A DNA stretch of 5,671 nucleotides from Leptolyngbya sp. SIO4C5 (GTDB lineage: Bacteria; Cyanobacteriota; Cyanobacteriia; Phormidesmidales; Phormidesmidaceae). The notes below the pieces were generated by a model. That model did not search any database. It was not told where the DNA came from and worked only from the letters and a program-made list of their open reading frames with translations. The stretch is taken from NCBI GenBank assembly GCA_010671965.1, contig JAAHIC010000333.1, positions 1 through 5,671 of the forward strand. Direction: 5' to 3'. The translations under genes were made by a program, and so were the position numbers. The stretch's first letter is position 1. Every line of letters starts with the position of its first letter. Below, one piece after another: positions 1 through 5,032 of this stretch.

Positions 1-105
1 GAAAAGTGTTGGGCCTGGCTGAAAAGCCGGATTCGCAAGCAGTTCGCGTTGTCAGCCAATTTGCGCACGGCGATGGAGGACGTTCTTAGGCAGGCAGCGT
101 CCTAA
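1..105 (+). CDS. IS630-family transposase, C-terminal end (partial, 5' end outside window)
   Basis: The first frame reads 34 codons to a TAA stop: it begins EKCWAWLKSRIRKQ and ends VLRQAAS. In IS630 transposases the C-terminal block is of the form (N)xIEKxWxWLKxRIRK, where the Glu is the third acidic residue of the DDE catalytic triad that cuts and joins DNA at TA targets. The first codon of the window is therefore probably that catalytic Glu, with the two Asp residues lying to the left, outside the window. Seen: the motif, the open frame and the stop. Known of the family: DDE chemistry, TA target preference. Inferred: that the upstream part is intact. The gene ends about 20 bases before the presumed element boundary, which is usual for this family. 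The opposite-strand gene beyond it is interrupted. Confidence 0.85.
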   Translation, partial: EKCWAWLKSRIRKQFALSANLRTAMEDVLRQAAS

Positions 106-123
106 TAAAAGTGGCTACAGCTA
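1..123 (+). mobile_element. Right end of an IS630-family insertion sequence
   Basis: After the transposase stop the sequence runs AAAAGTGGCTACAGCTATA and then turns into the coding sequence of an unrelated opposite-strand gene. IS630 elements insert at TA and duplicate it, and their inverted repeats lie a few bases outside the transposase gene. The junction is therefore placed at one of two TA steps (122-123 or 124-125). The second fits best, because it forms the first two bases of the Tyr codon expected in the interrupted gene. The left inverted repeat is outside the window, so the repeat cannot be confirmed here. The exact boundary is uncertain by a few bases. Confidence 0.72.
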
Positions 124-242
124 TAAATATCGGAATAGAACAAAATTCCCGGATATTGTCCCGTTGGCTCTGGCATCGCGACGTAGACACGCATAAGGCT
201 GTCGCCAACCGTCAGCCCCACCGTTTGTTTAACAACCTGCAC
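102..242 (-). pseudogene. Dienelactone-hydrolase-like protein, N-terminal 40 codons, interrupted by IS630
   Basis: On the minus strand a GTG start (242-240), preceded by AAGGA with an 8-base spacer, opens a frame beginning MQVVKQTVGL and continuing through DSLMRVYVAMPEP and GQYPGILFYSDIY. This is the N-terminal beta-strand block of the cyanobacterial dienelactone hydrolase group (alpha/beta hydrolases with a Cys-Asp-His triad). After Tyr40 the family would go on with the oxyanion-loop region, but here the frame enters the insertion element, adds six foreign residues (SCSHFY) and stops at TAG 104-102. All catalytic residues lie downstream and are lost from this product. An in-frame TGA 13 codons upstream of the GTG rules out a longer N-terminus. 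The gene starts 73 bases after the stop of the aldo/keto reductase on the same strand, so the two were probably cotranscribed. The rest of the gene should lie on the far side of the element. Family assignment rests on a short segment, but the match is characteristic. Confidence 0.75.
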
Positions 243-250
243 CTGGTCAA

Positions 251-255
251 TCCTT
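251..255 (-). promoter_or_regulatory. Ribosome binding site fixing the GTG start of the interrupted hydrolase
   Basis: The minus strand reads AAGGA followed by TTGACCAG and GTG: a five-base Shine-Dalgarno match with an 8-base spacer. It supports the GTG at 242 as the genuine start and shows that the fragment is the real beginning of a gene and not a random open frame. Confidence 0.65.
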
Positions 256-315
256 GGGCAAACTTCTCAAGCAGTATATCGGTTAATCCAGGTATGCGCT
301 GGTTGATCAGCCACC

Positions 316-1281
316 CTAGCGCCAGGGCAGGCTGACGCGATTGAGCTGCTCTAGTTCTTCGGCTGTTAGGCTCCAGCCCAGGGCACCCGCATTCTGGCTG
401 GCCTGCAGAGCGTTTTTAGCCCCCGGAATCGGGACTATGTTTCCCTGGGCAATGAGCCAGTTGAGGGCGACTTGGGCCGGCGTGCGGTCGTAAGCCGCGC
501 CAATCTGCTGCAGCGTTTTAACCAATAGCTCAATTTTGACCAGCCCATCCTGATTGAAACGGGGATCGATTTGACGCGCTCCGGTCGGCTTTTGATTTTC
601 CTGAAACGTATATTTGCCTGTAAGCCGCCCCTGAGCCAAAGGGCTATAGGCTAAAAGGGTAATTCCTAGCTCTTTGGCCGTCTCCAACACGCCGTTCGTT
701 TCAGGCTTGCGGTGCAGCAGGGAATATTGCACCTGGTTAACAGCTAGGGGAATATTCAAGTCTGCCAAATACTGATGGGCTTCTCGCATCTGCTTGGCAG
801 AATAGTTGCTGACGCCAATTGACTGAATACGCCCTTGCTGCACTTCTTGCGCTAAGGCTGTCATCAGCGTTTTCTGACCCATGAAAAAATCAAAGGGCCA
901 GTGTACCTGGTACAGGGCGATCGCGGGCACTTGCAAGCGATCAAGGCTAGCCGTCAGCGCATCAGCAACGGCCTGCTCGGAAAAGCGCCAAGGCAGGGGA
1001 AAGTACTTGGTGGCAATGTGAACAGGCTGCTGGGCTGATTTAAGAAACTGGCCGATCAGACGTTCCGACTCGCCAAAACCGTAAATTTCGGCGGTGTCAA
1101 AGAAATTGACTCCAGCGGCTAAAGCAGCGGCAAAAGCCTGCTGTACCTCAGCCTCACCGTAGTCTTTACCGTAATTCCAGAACAGGGAGTCCCCCCAGGC
1201 CCAAGTGCCTACGCCCAGCGCCGATATAGTCGGCCCATTAGGCACAAGCGTTACCGTTTGAGAAGCAACCTGGGATGTCAT
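316..1281 (-). CDS. NADPH-dependent aldo/keto reductase, plastid/cyanobacterial type
   Basis: This 321-residue protein is a full-length aldo/keto reductase, a soluble TIM-barrel enzyme that reduces aldehydes or ketones with NAD(P)H. The catalytic tetrad is complete: Asp62 and Tyr67 in FFDTAEIYG, Lys92 in ATKY and His127 in YQVHWP. Cofactor-site elements are also present: GVSNY (156-160), VNQVQYSLLHR (181-191), AYSPLAQGRLTGKY (211-224) and IPIPGAKN near 283-290. The N-terminal GVGTWAWGD and the PIPGAKN block resemble the plant chloroplast reductase At1g06690, as far as I can recall that sequence. The physiological substrate cannot be read from the sequence. The ATG is well supported by AGGAG with a 7-base spacer (SD at 1289-1293). 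It lies 72 bases after the acidic exported protein gene on the same strand and 73 bases before the interrupted hydrolase, and no obvious terminator separates it from the hydrolase. Confidence 0.93.
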   Translation of the reverse strand: MTSQVASQTVTLVPNGPTISALGVGTWAWGDSLFWNYGKDYGEAEVQQAFAAALAAGVNFFDTAEIYGFGESERLIGQFLKSAQQPVHIATKYFPLPWRFSEQAVADALTASLDRLQVPAIALYQVHWPFDFFMGQKTLMTALAQEVQQGRIQSIGVSNYSAKQMREAHQYLADLNIPLAVNQVQYSLLHRKPETNGVLETAKELGITLLAYSPLAQGRLTGKYTFQENQKPTGARQIDPRFNQDGLVKIELLVKTLQQIGAAYDRTPAQVALNWLIAQGNIVPIPGAKNALQASQNAGALGWSLTAEELEQLNRVSLPWR

Positions 1282-1353
1282 GGGAGAACTCCTAACTCTA
1301 GCAACTATTGAATAGCTTACCTTTACAAAACGTAATTTTGCCGGGTCGGCTAT

Positions 1354-1914
1354 TTATTCCACCTCAATTTGAGTCTGTCCTTCTCCGTTAGGGACTGCCT
1401 GAATCTCAACCGTCTGCCCATCTTCCAGCACCCGCGTTTCGGTAGTTTCGACTTCAATACCGCCTTGAGGATCAAGTTCAATTGAAGTTTCAGTTGTCGT
1501 CCCGGACTCTGGATCTACGGTAGTCACGTCAATGTCATCGTCGCCAATAACGGTGCGGGTGACACCAGGCTGACCAGCTTCACCGTTAATGGTGTCGGCC
1601 TGATCGGCTGCTGGCGAGAGCTGAATCTCGGTAACGGTTTCTGTCGTGGTGGTGGGAGTCACGCCGTCGTTTTCGATCGCGTCAGCTTCGTCTATGGCGG
1701 CCTCAGCTTCATCTACGATGGCCTCAGTTTCGGACGGCTCGGTCAGGTCATCAGTAGTTTCTAAAGTCTCAATGCCGTCAGTTGTCTCAAGGGTTTCAAC
1801 CTCGGTCATGCCGTCGCCTTCCATCAGGGTTTCCTGAGCGATCGCCCGGGTGCTGAAGCCCCCTAGAATCAGTAAGCCAGTTATAGCGAGCTGTGAGAGG
1901 AGTCGAGCTTTCAT
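1354..1914 (-). CDS. Exported, highly acidic Thr/Glu-rich protein of unknown function
   Basis: I do not recognise this 186-residue protein as a named family. The N-terminus (MKARLLSQLAITGLLILGG) is a typical Sec signal peptide with a likely cleavage after Ala-Ile-Ala at residue 26, so the product should enter the periplasm or thylakoid lumen or be secreted. The mature 160 residues have about 45 Asp/Glu, about 31 Thr and only two Arg, with no Lys, His, Cys, Trp, Tyr or Phe. A nine-residue repeat, ETLETTDGI then ETLETTDDL, occupies residues 40-57, followed by an Ala/Glu/Asp stretch (DEAEAAIDEADAI). The C-terminal half alternates hydrophobic and polar residues (IEVETTETRVL, VEIQAV), suggesting some beta structure. 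The composition is compatible with a disordered cation-binding or surface protein, but that is inference. No clear Shine-Dalgarno precedes the ATG, and alternative starts would lose the signal peptide. Confidence 0.8.
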   Translation of the reverse strand: MKARLLSQLAITGLLILGGFSTRAIAQETLMEGDGMTEVETLETTDGIETLETTDDLTEPSETEAIVDEAEAAIDEADAIENDGVTPTTTTETVTEIQLSPAADQADTINGEAGQPGVTRTVIGDDDIDVTTVDPESGTTTETSIELDPQGGIEVETTETRVLEDGQTVEIQAVPNGEGQTQIEVE

Positions 1915-1930
1915 AACAATTTTTTATGAC

Positions 1931-1959
1931 AAAATAGAACGAACGCTTTCACTTTGCCA
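1931..1959 (-). promoter_or_regulatory. Possible promoter of the acidic exported protein gene
   Basis: The minus strand carries TGGCAA, a 17-base spacer and TATTTT about 20 bases before the ATG. The spacing is ideal, but the -35 box matches the consensus at only three of six positions. If real, the leader would be very short, which would agree with the missing ribosome binding site. This is a weak prediction. Confidence 0.25.
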
Positions 1960-2075
1960 CTTCCTCCCTGACGCAACATGGGGAAAACGGTGGAGGTATC
2001 GCTGCCTCTAAAGGCTGATTTCGCTAGGATTGGCCTATCTGACCAAAGACCGAGCCGGGTTTTTCTAAGCAGCAC

Positions 2076-2103
2076 AAAGGCTGTCGCCGTAACGACAGCC
2101 TTT
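2076..2103 (-). terminator. Perfect 11-bp hairpin after the one-helix membrane protein gene
   Basis: AAAGGCTGTCG pairs perfectly with CGACAGCCTTT around a six-base loop, 40 bases beyond the stop of the minus-strand gene at 2143. The stem is GC-rich in the middle and has three A/T pairs at the base, giving TTT at its 3' end on either strand. The T-tract is short, so it may be a bidirectional or weak intrinsic terminator or an RNA-stabilising 3' end. Confidence 0.6.
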
Positions 2104-2142
2104 AGATTTAGTGCCCTTCGTGGCTCGAATTGAGACTAAGCC

Positions 2143-2637
2143 TCAGTCAAGATCGCTGTTGATGGCAGAAGGGGTTTTCTTGACCGTACCCGATGCCTGA
2201 GACATATTCGCCGGGGCCGGATCGGGGGCCGGGGGGCCAGCGGCTGGAGGCGGAGTTGTAACTGGCTCAGACTTGGGCGGCTTGTATTCAATGCCGAGCT
2301 GCTCGCTGGCCTGAGATAGCAAAAAGGCGGCGCTGTTGCTGCTGGCTTCTAATAAGGACTGTCCGGCTGAGCTAAAAAAGGGCTTGGCCTCTTCCGTTTC
2401 AGCTGGCTTCTCACCTAGATGCTCATACCAGTTGCGAAAATCTTTGCCCAACTTTTTGGCATATTCCCCTAGCCAAGCTAGTAAAACAAAGACAAGGCAA
2501 ACCAGCAGCCAAAGTAGCAGGGCCGTCTGCTTGAGAATATCCCAGGTCAGGGCCAGGGCTTTTTGATAGGTCGCTGCCGTCTCAGCGGCAAAAATTAGTT
2601 CCCAAAGCTTTGTAGCTTGTGCCCGAATTCTATCCAT
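2143..2637 (-). CDS. Single-helix membrane protein with Pro/Ala-rich tail, unknown function
   Basis: This 164-residue protein is not one I can name. Residues 1-35 form an amphipathic, mostly helical N-terminus (MDRIRAQATKLWELIFAAET). One strong hydrophobic segment spans about 36-56 (LKQTALLLWLLVCLVFVLLAW), followed at once by a basic stretch (EYAKKLGKDFRNWYEHLG) that would place the following part in the cytoplasm by the positive-inside rule. Residues 86-116 are Ser/Ala-rich and probably helical. Residues 119-143 are a Pro/Ala linker (KPPKSEP, TPPPAAGPPAPDPAPA), and the rest is polar and probably disordered. No catalytic motif or cysteine cluster is visible. The gene stands alone: a hairpin follows it and a 163-base gap with a possible -10 box precedes it. 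The ribosome binding site is weak. It is likely a real gene because of its coherent domain organisation and cyanobacterial base composition. Confidence 0.75.
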   Translation of the reverse strand: MDRIRAQATKLWELIFAAETAATYQKALALTWDILKQTALLLWLLVCLVFVLLAWLGEYAKKLGKDFRNWYEHLGEKPAETEEAKPFFSSAGQSLLEASSNSAAFLLSQASEQLGIEYKPPKSEPVTTPPPAAGPPAPDPAPANMSQASGTVKKTPSAINSDLD

Positions 2638-2679
2638 AAAAGCTTTATTAGTAACTCAAATTTATTTCAGTCTCTAGCG

Positions 2680-2695
2680 CTGCGCGATCGCGCAG
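2680..2695. repeat. 16-bp perfect palindrome containing a HIP1 site
   Basis: CTGCGCGATCGCGCAG is its own reverse complement and contains the HIP1 octamer GCGATCGC. It lies 43 bases upstream of the start codon of the membrane protein gene, between its possible -10 box and its ATG. HIP1 is a widespread cyanobacterial repeat, so the palindrome may be no more than a HIP1 copy with symmetrical flanks. Confidence 0.6.
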
Positions 2696-2705
2696 AATTG
2701 ACTCC

Positions 2706-2711
2706 AGTATA
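2706..2711 (-). promoter_or_regulatory. Possible -10 box of the one-helix membrane protein gene
   Basis: The minus strand reads TATACT, five of six matches to TATAAT, about 70 bases before the ATG. No good -35 box stands at the right distance (TTCCAG at 16 bases). The assignment is tentative. Confidence 0.25.
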
Positions 2712-2765
2712 GAAGCAGAAGCTTATCCTGGAACTGAACCAAAGATCAATTTTATGAACCGCTAA

Positions 2766-2802
2766 AAGCCCCAAAAGCTCTCACTTCTGGAAGATGAGCT
2801 TT
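2766..2802 (-). terminator. Candidate intrinsic terminator of the glycosyltransferase gene
   Basis: Starting inside the stop codon, the minus strand has AAAGCTC and later GAGCTTTTGGGG, a 7-bp stem with a possible inner CTT/AAG extension around a CCAG loop. A TTTT run follows directly and another (CTTTT) stands a few bases on. The arrangement is compatible with rho-independent termination, although the stem is interrupted and only moderately GC-rich. Confidence 0.5.
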
Positions 2803-3781
2803 ATTCTCCCCAGGCTTTTTTAAGCACATCTTGGGCTGAGATATCGGCGACGCGATCGCTCAGAGAGGTAATGGCCAAGAACCTAACTTCAGCGTCACTT
2901 CCATCTGTCGGAGGCAAGCGCCTAGCCGGATCGCTACTGCCAAACAGGGCCAGCGTAAACACCTTGAGGGCAACCGCCAGAGGCAATACGTCGCTATCTG
3001 GACAAATCACCAGGTCAGCCCCAGCGATGATCGCCGCCATGCGGCCAATATTGGTTGGCTGAATCAGCTTGATGGAGGGAGCCAGATCGCCGAGCGAATT
3101 TGCCAAAGTGCCGTTCGTGCTGTCCTGGAGAAACACAATTGGCAGGTCAGGCTGTCGCCGCTTAAAGTCTTCGATGATGGCCTGCCAGGACTCAATCGGA
3201 TAAAACGCGTTGCTGACTTTGCCTCTAGCCGCCGTATTGGGGCCACCGTAGAGAATGACGTATCCCGTATCTTTCAGGCCCAGAGCGGCGCGAGTTTGTT
3301 CTGCCCAGTCTAAGTCGCTCTGAGGCACGCTGAGGCTGGTAGCCGGGCAAGCCCCATTAATCTGTAACCCCTGCAGTAGATCATGATACTGCTCAGCCTG
3401 GTACTGGGCTGGCTTGTAAGGCACCGACTGGGTCAGAAAGATGCCGCTGGAGGGGTTGGCATAGCCAATTCGCATGGGAATGCCGCTCAGCCACAGCAAC
3501 AGCCCGACACTCCAGTCCTGACTGGTAGAAAGCACCACCTCATACTCGCGATCGCGGATAATTCCTAACAGATTGGCCCAGTCAGAGGGGCTACTGTTAG
3601 CGGCAAAATCAAACGGTATCGTTTCATCAACGGCCTTGGAAACTCGATAGGCAGACTGTGCTCTGGGTTCGACAACAACATCAATTTCGGCCTTAGGATA
3701 GGCTTGCTTGAGGTCATCCAGAGTTGGGAAAAACAGGATTTGGTCGCCGATCCCGCCAGGGACTAGAGCCAGTACTCGCAT
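2801..3781 (-). CDS. Glycosyltransferase family 9 (heptosyltransferase-like) protein
   Basis: This 326-residue protein has the two-domain GT-B layout of ADP-heptose:LPS heptosyltransferase relatives, which transfer a sugar from a nucleotide donor on the cytoplasmic face of the membrane. The N-terminal motif PGGIGDQILFFP places Asp13 where the catalytic base lies in WaaC/WaaF. The linker enters the C-terminal domain at YVILYGGPNTAARGKVSNAF (174-193). The donor-site region reads ADLVICPDSDVLPLAVAL, followed by LALFGSSDP (255-285). Asp262 is kept, but the usual (D)(S/T)GxxHxAxAL form is changed: the Gly is Asp264 and the His is Pro267. Activity or donor specificity may therefore differ. The substrate cannot be inferred, since cyanobacterial relatives need not use heptose. 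The gene is divergent from ispD across 145-157 bases, depending on the ispD start. No strong Shine-Dalgarno precedes the ATG, but the start fits the family N-terminus exactly. Confidence 0.85.
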   Translation of the reverse strand: MRVLALVPGGIGDQILFFPTLDDLKQAYPKAEIDVVVEPRAQSAYRVSKAVDETIPFDFAANSSPSDWANLLGIIRDREYEVVLSTSQDWSVGLLLWLSGIPMRIGYANPSSGIFLTQSVPYKPAQYQAEQYHDLLQGLQINGACPATSLSVPQSDLDWAEQTRAALGLKDTGYVILYGGPNTAARGKVSNAFYPIESWQAIIEDFKRRQPDLPIVFLQDSTNGTLANSLGDLAPSIKLIQPTNIGRMAAIIAGADLVICPDSDVLPLAVALKVFTLALFGSSDPARRLPPTDGSDAEVRFLAITSLSDRVADISAQDVLKKAWGE

Positions 3782-3938
3782 AAGATATGTTTACGCTTTT
3801 CGCCAAATATTTTAGTGGAAGCTGGACAGAATATGTTTAACAGCACTCAACCGCAGCCCCTCAATTTTCTCAGAAAGACTGAAAATTAGGGCAAAAACGG
3901 GATTTTTTATCGAGATAGCCATTTCAATGAGGTCATTT
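3782..3938. promoter_or_regulatory. Divergent promoter region between the glycosyltransferase and ispD
   Basis: This gap must hold both start sites. It contains ATATGTTTA twice in the same orientation (3785-3793 and 3831-3839), and an imperfect hairpin at 3863-3887 in which AATTTT-CAG pairs with CTG-AAAATT with a two-base bulge and an AAAGA loop. It ends in a T-run (TTTTTT, 3903-3908). I could not place convincing -35/-10 pairs on either strand. Confidence 0.4.
3929..3932 (+). promoter_or_regulatory. Ribosome binding site supporting the GTG start of ispD
   Basis: GAGG followed by six bases and GTG at 3939 makes a usable Shine-Dalgarno. The in-frame ATG at 3927, four codons earlier, overlaps this site and has no comparable sequence in front of it. 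Confidence 0.5.
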
Positions 3939-4628
3939 GTGCATTTTTTAATTCCTGCGGCTGGCATGGGACGGCGCATGGGCAGCGATCGCAATAAAGT
4001 TTTGCTCTCTGTTTTAAATCGCCCGCTGATTGCCTGGAATCTGCTAGCGGCAGAGCAGGCCGAGAGCATTAGCTGGATTGGCATCATTTGCCAAAAGGCC
4101 GATCAGCAGACCCTCGCTCAGATTGCCGGTGAACTCTCCCTGACAAAGCCTGTCAACTTTATTCAAGGGGGTGACAGCCGCCAAGAGTCAGTTTTTAACG
4201 GATTGCGGGCGCTGCCGCCAGAAGCCCAGCGCGTTTTGATTCACGATGGGGCCCGCTGCCTTGCCACCCCAGACTTATTTAATCGCTGCGCCGCAACTCT
4301 GAAAACCTGCCCCGGGTTGATTGCGGCGGTTCCCGTCAAAGATACTATCAAGGTTGTCGATGGGGAAGGTGTTATCGTTGACACCCCAGCTCGCCAAAAT
4401 CTCTGGGCGGCGCAAACGCCTCAGGGATTTGAGGTGAATTTGCTCAGGCAGTGTCACCAGCAAGGGCAGCAGCAAGGCTGGAACGTCACCGATGACGCGG
4501 CCCTGTTTGAAAAGTGTGGTTTGCCCGTTCGCATCGTTCAGGGCGAAGAAACTAACCTCAAAATTACAACCCCCGTCGATTTGGCGATCGCTGAATTTAT
4601 CCTCCGACAGCGTCAAAAGACGCCCTAG
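3939..4628 (+). CDS. ispD: 2-C-methyl-D-erythritol 4-phosphate cytidylyltransferase
   Basis: IspD joins CTP and MEP to form CDP-ME, the third step of the MEP route to isoprenoids (carotenoids, phytol and quinone tails in cyanobacteria), in the cytosol. All family motifs are present in order (numbered from the GTG): the CTP loop PAAGMGRRMGSDRNK near 6-20, GGDSRQESVFNGL near 77-89, LIHDGAR near 100-106, VPVKDTIK near 131-138, AAQTPQGF near 157-164, VTDDAALFE near 183-191 and ETNLKITTPVDL near 204-215. The length (229 residues) is normal for the family. The GTG start is preferred because it has a GAGG ribosome binding site and makes the protein begin directly at the conserved strand (MHFLIPAAGMG), as I recall for cyanobacterial homologues. 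The ATG at 3927 would add four residues and is the alternative. The gene is divergent from the glycosyltransferase and convergent with psb30. Confidence 0.95.
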   Translation: MHFLIPAAGMGRRMGSDRNKVLLSVLNRPLIAWNLLAAEQAESISWIGIICQKADQQTLAQIAGELSLTKPVNFIQGGDSRQESVFNGLRALPPEAQRVLIHDGARCLATPDLFNRCAATLKTCPGLIAAVPVKDTIKVVDGEGVIVDTPARQNLWAAQTPQGFEVNLLRQCHQQGQQQGWNVTDDAALFEKCGLPVRIVQGEETNLKITTPVDLAIAEFILRQRQKTP

Positions 4629-4661
4629 TCCAGCAAAACTGTCGCAATTTTCAAATTTTAA

Positions 4662-4686
4662 AGATCCTTGCCAAAGACAAGGATCT
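4662..4686. terminator. 9-bp perfect hairpin between convergent ispD and psb30
   Basis: AGATCCTTG pairs with CAAGGATCT around a seven-base loop, 33 bases after the ispD stop. On the minus strand the stem is followed by TTTAAAATTTG, and on the plus strand by AAAACAAATC. The T-rich side therefore better suits termination of psb30 transcripts, while ispD may share the structure as a bidirectional terminator. Confidence 0.6.
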
Positions 4687-4755
4687 AAAACAAATCAATT
4701 CTCTGGGATTGCAGTCGCAGCAATTCAGCCAGTTCACGCTTAGGCCGCGATCGCT

Positions 4756-4779
4756 TTGTGTATCGGCTTGTGTATCGGC
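4756..4779. repeat. Tandem duplication of a 12-mer downstream of psb30
   Basis: TTGTGTATCGGC occurs twice head to tail with no mismatch, directly beside a HIP1 site (4747-4754) and 10 bases from the psb30 stop. It resembles a slippage duplication; no hairpin or coding role is evident. Confidence 0.75.
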
Positions 4780-4789
4780 CAGAGGCGAC

Positions 4790-4909
4790 CTACAGATCCC
4801 CACCCCGCGCCGCTAGCAAAAACACAATCGCTGGCCCAGAAATCACGATCATGGCTAGCATAGTCAACTGAGCAATCAGCTCAAAATTAATACTGCTTAA
4901 AAACTCCAT
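4790..4909 (-). CDS. psb30: Photosystem II reaction centre protein Psb30 (Ycf12)
   Basis: This 39-residue frame begins [20 protein letters not shown], continues [10 protein letters not shown] and ends LLAARGGDL. This is the characteristic Psb30/Ycf12 sequence: a short N-terminus, a single transmembrane helix of about residues 10-33 and the nearly invariant C-terminal RGGDL. Psb30 is a small thylakoid subunit at the edge of the photosystem II core, near cytochrome b559, and helps keep the complex stable, notably under strong light. The ATG is preceded by GGGAGG with a 4-5 base spacer, a strong ribosome binding site. The length matches the family. It diverges from the cysteine-cluster protein gene across 123 bases and converges with ispD. 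The gene is easily missed in automatic annotation because of its size. Confidence 0.95.
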   Translation of the reverse strand: MEFLSSINFELIAQLTMLAMIVISGPAIVFLLAARGGDL

Positions 4910-5032
4910 TTATCCTCCCAAACAGACAAAGCTAATAGGTATACGGGCTTAAATTCTCAGCGTCATTTTACCTGCTAACGAACCCCTAATTTTAAGTAAG
5001 TTTACAAAATTCTAAGGAGATTGCTGTAATTC
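4910..5032. promoter_or_regulatory. Divergent promoter region between psb30 and the cysteine-cluster gene
   Basis: These 123 AT-rich bases must drive both genes unless one is read from further away. On the minus strand TAAAAT and TATACC/TATTAG are possible -10 boxes for psb30. On the plus strand TACAAAAT lies just before AAGGAG. No paired -35 boxes are convincing, so the individual promoters are not called. Confidence 0.35.

Larger units (their letters stand above)
1915..2142. other. Intergenic region with one strong hairpin and no credible gene
   Basis: The 228 bases separate two same-strand minus genes. They contain the possible promoter next to the acidic protein gene and the 11-bp hairpin at 2076-2103. 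A 50-codon plus-strand open frame (ATG at 1978) crosses the hairpin, lacks a ribosome binding site and looks accidental. No RNA gene was recognised. Confidence 0.5.

Noticed and set aside
198..220. GGCTGTCGCC similarity between the hydrolase fragment and the hairpin at 2076-2103
   Set aside because: Only about ten bases match, and the first copy is explained by coding sequence, so it is not a dispersed repeat.
111..335. Plus-strand open frame of 74 codons after the transposase
   Set aside because: It starts inside the insertion-element end and covers the antisense of the hydrolase start and the end of the reductase. Those two minus-strand genes explain the bases better, and the protein resembles nothing.
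1646..1837. Plus-strand Ser/Val-rich open frame
   Set aside because: Antisense shadow of the acidic Thr/Glu-rich repeat region. The composition follows directly from the complementary codons.
1978..2130. 50-codon plus-strand open frame starting at ATG 1978
   Set aside because: No ribosome binding site, it crosses the perfect hairpin, and it has no recognisable sequence.
3812..4087. Minus-strand open frame of 91 codons
   Set aside because: It overlaps the ispD start and the divergent promoter region. The ispD motifs on the other strand are unambiguous.
4275..4616. Minus-strand open frame of 113 codons inside ispD
   Set aside because: Antisense shadow of conserved ispD coding sequence.
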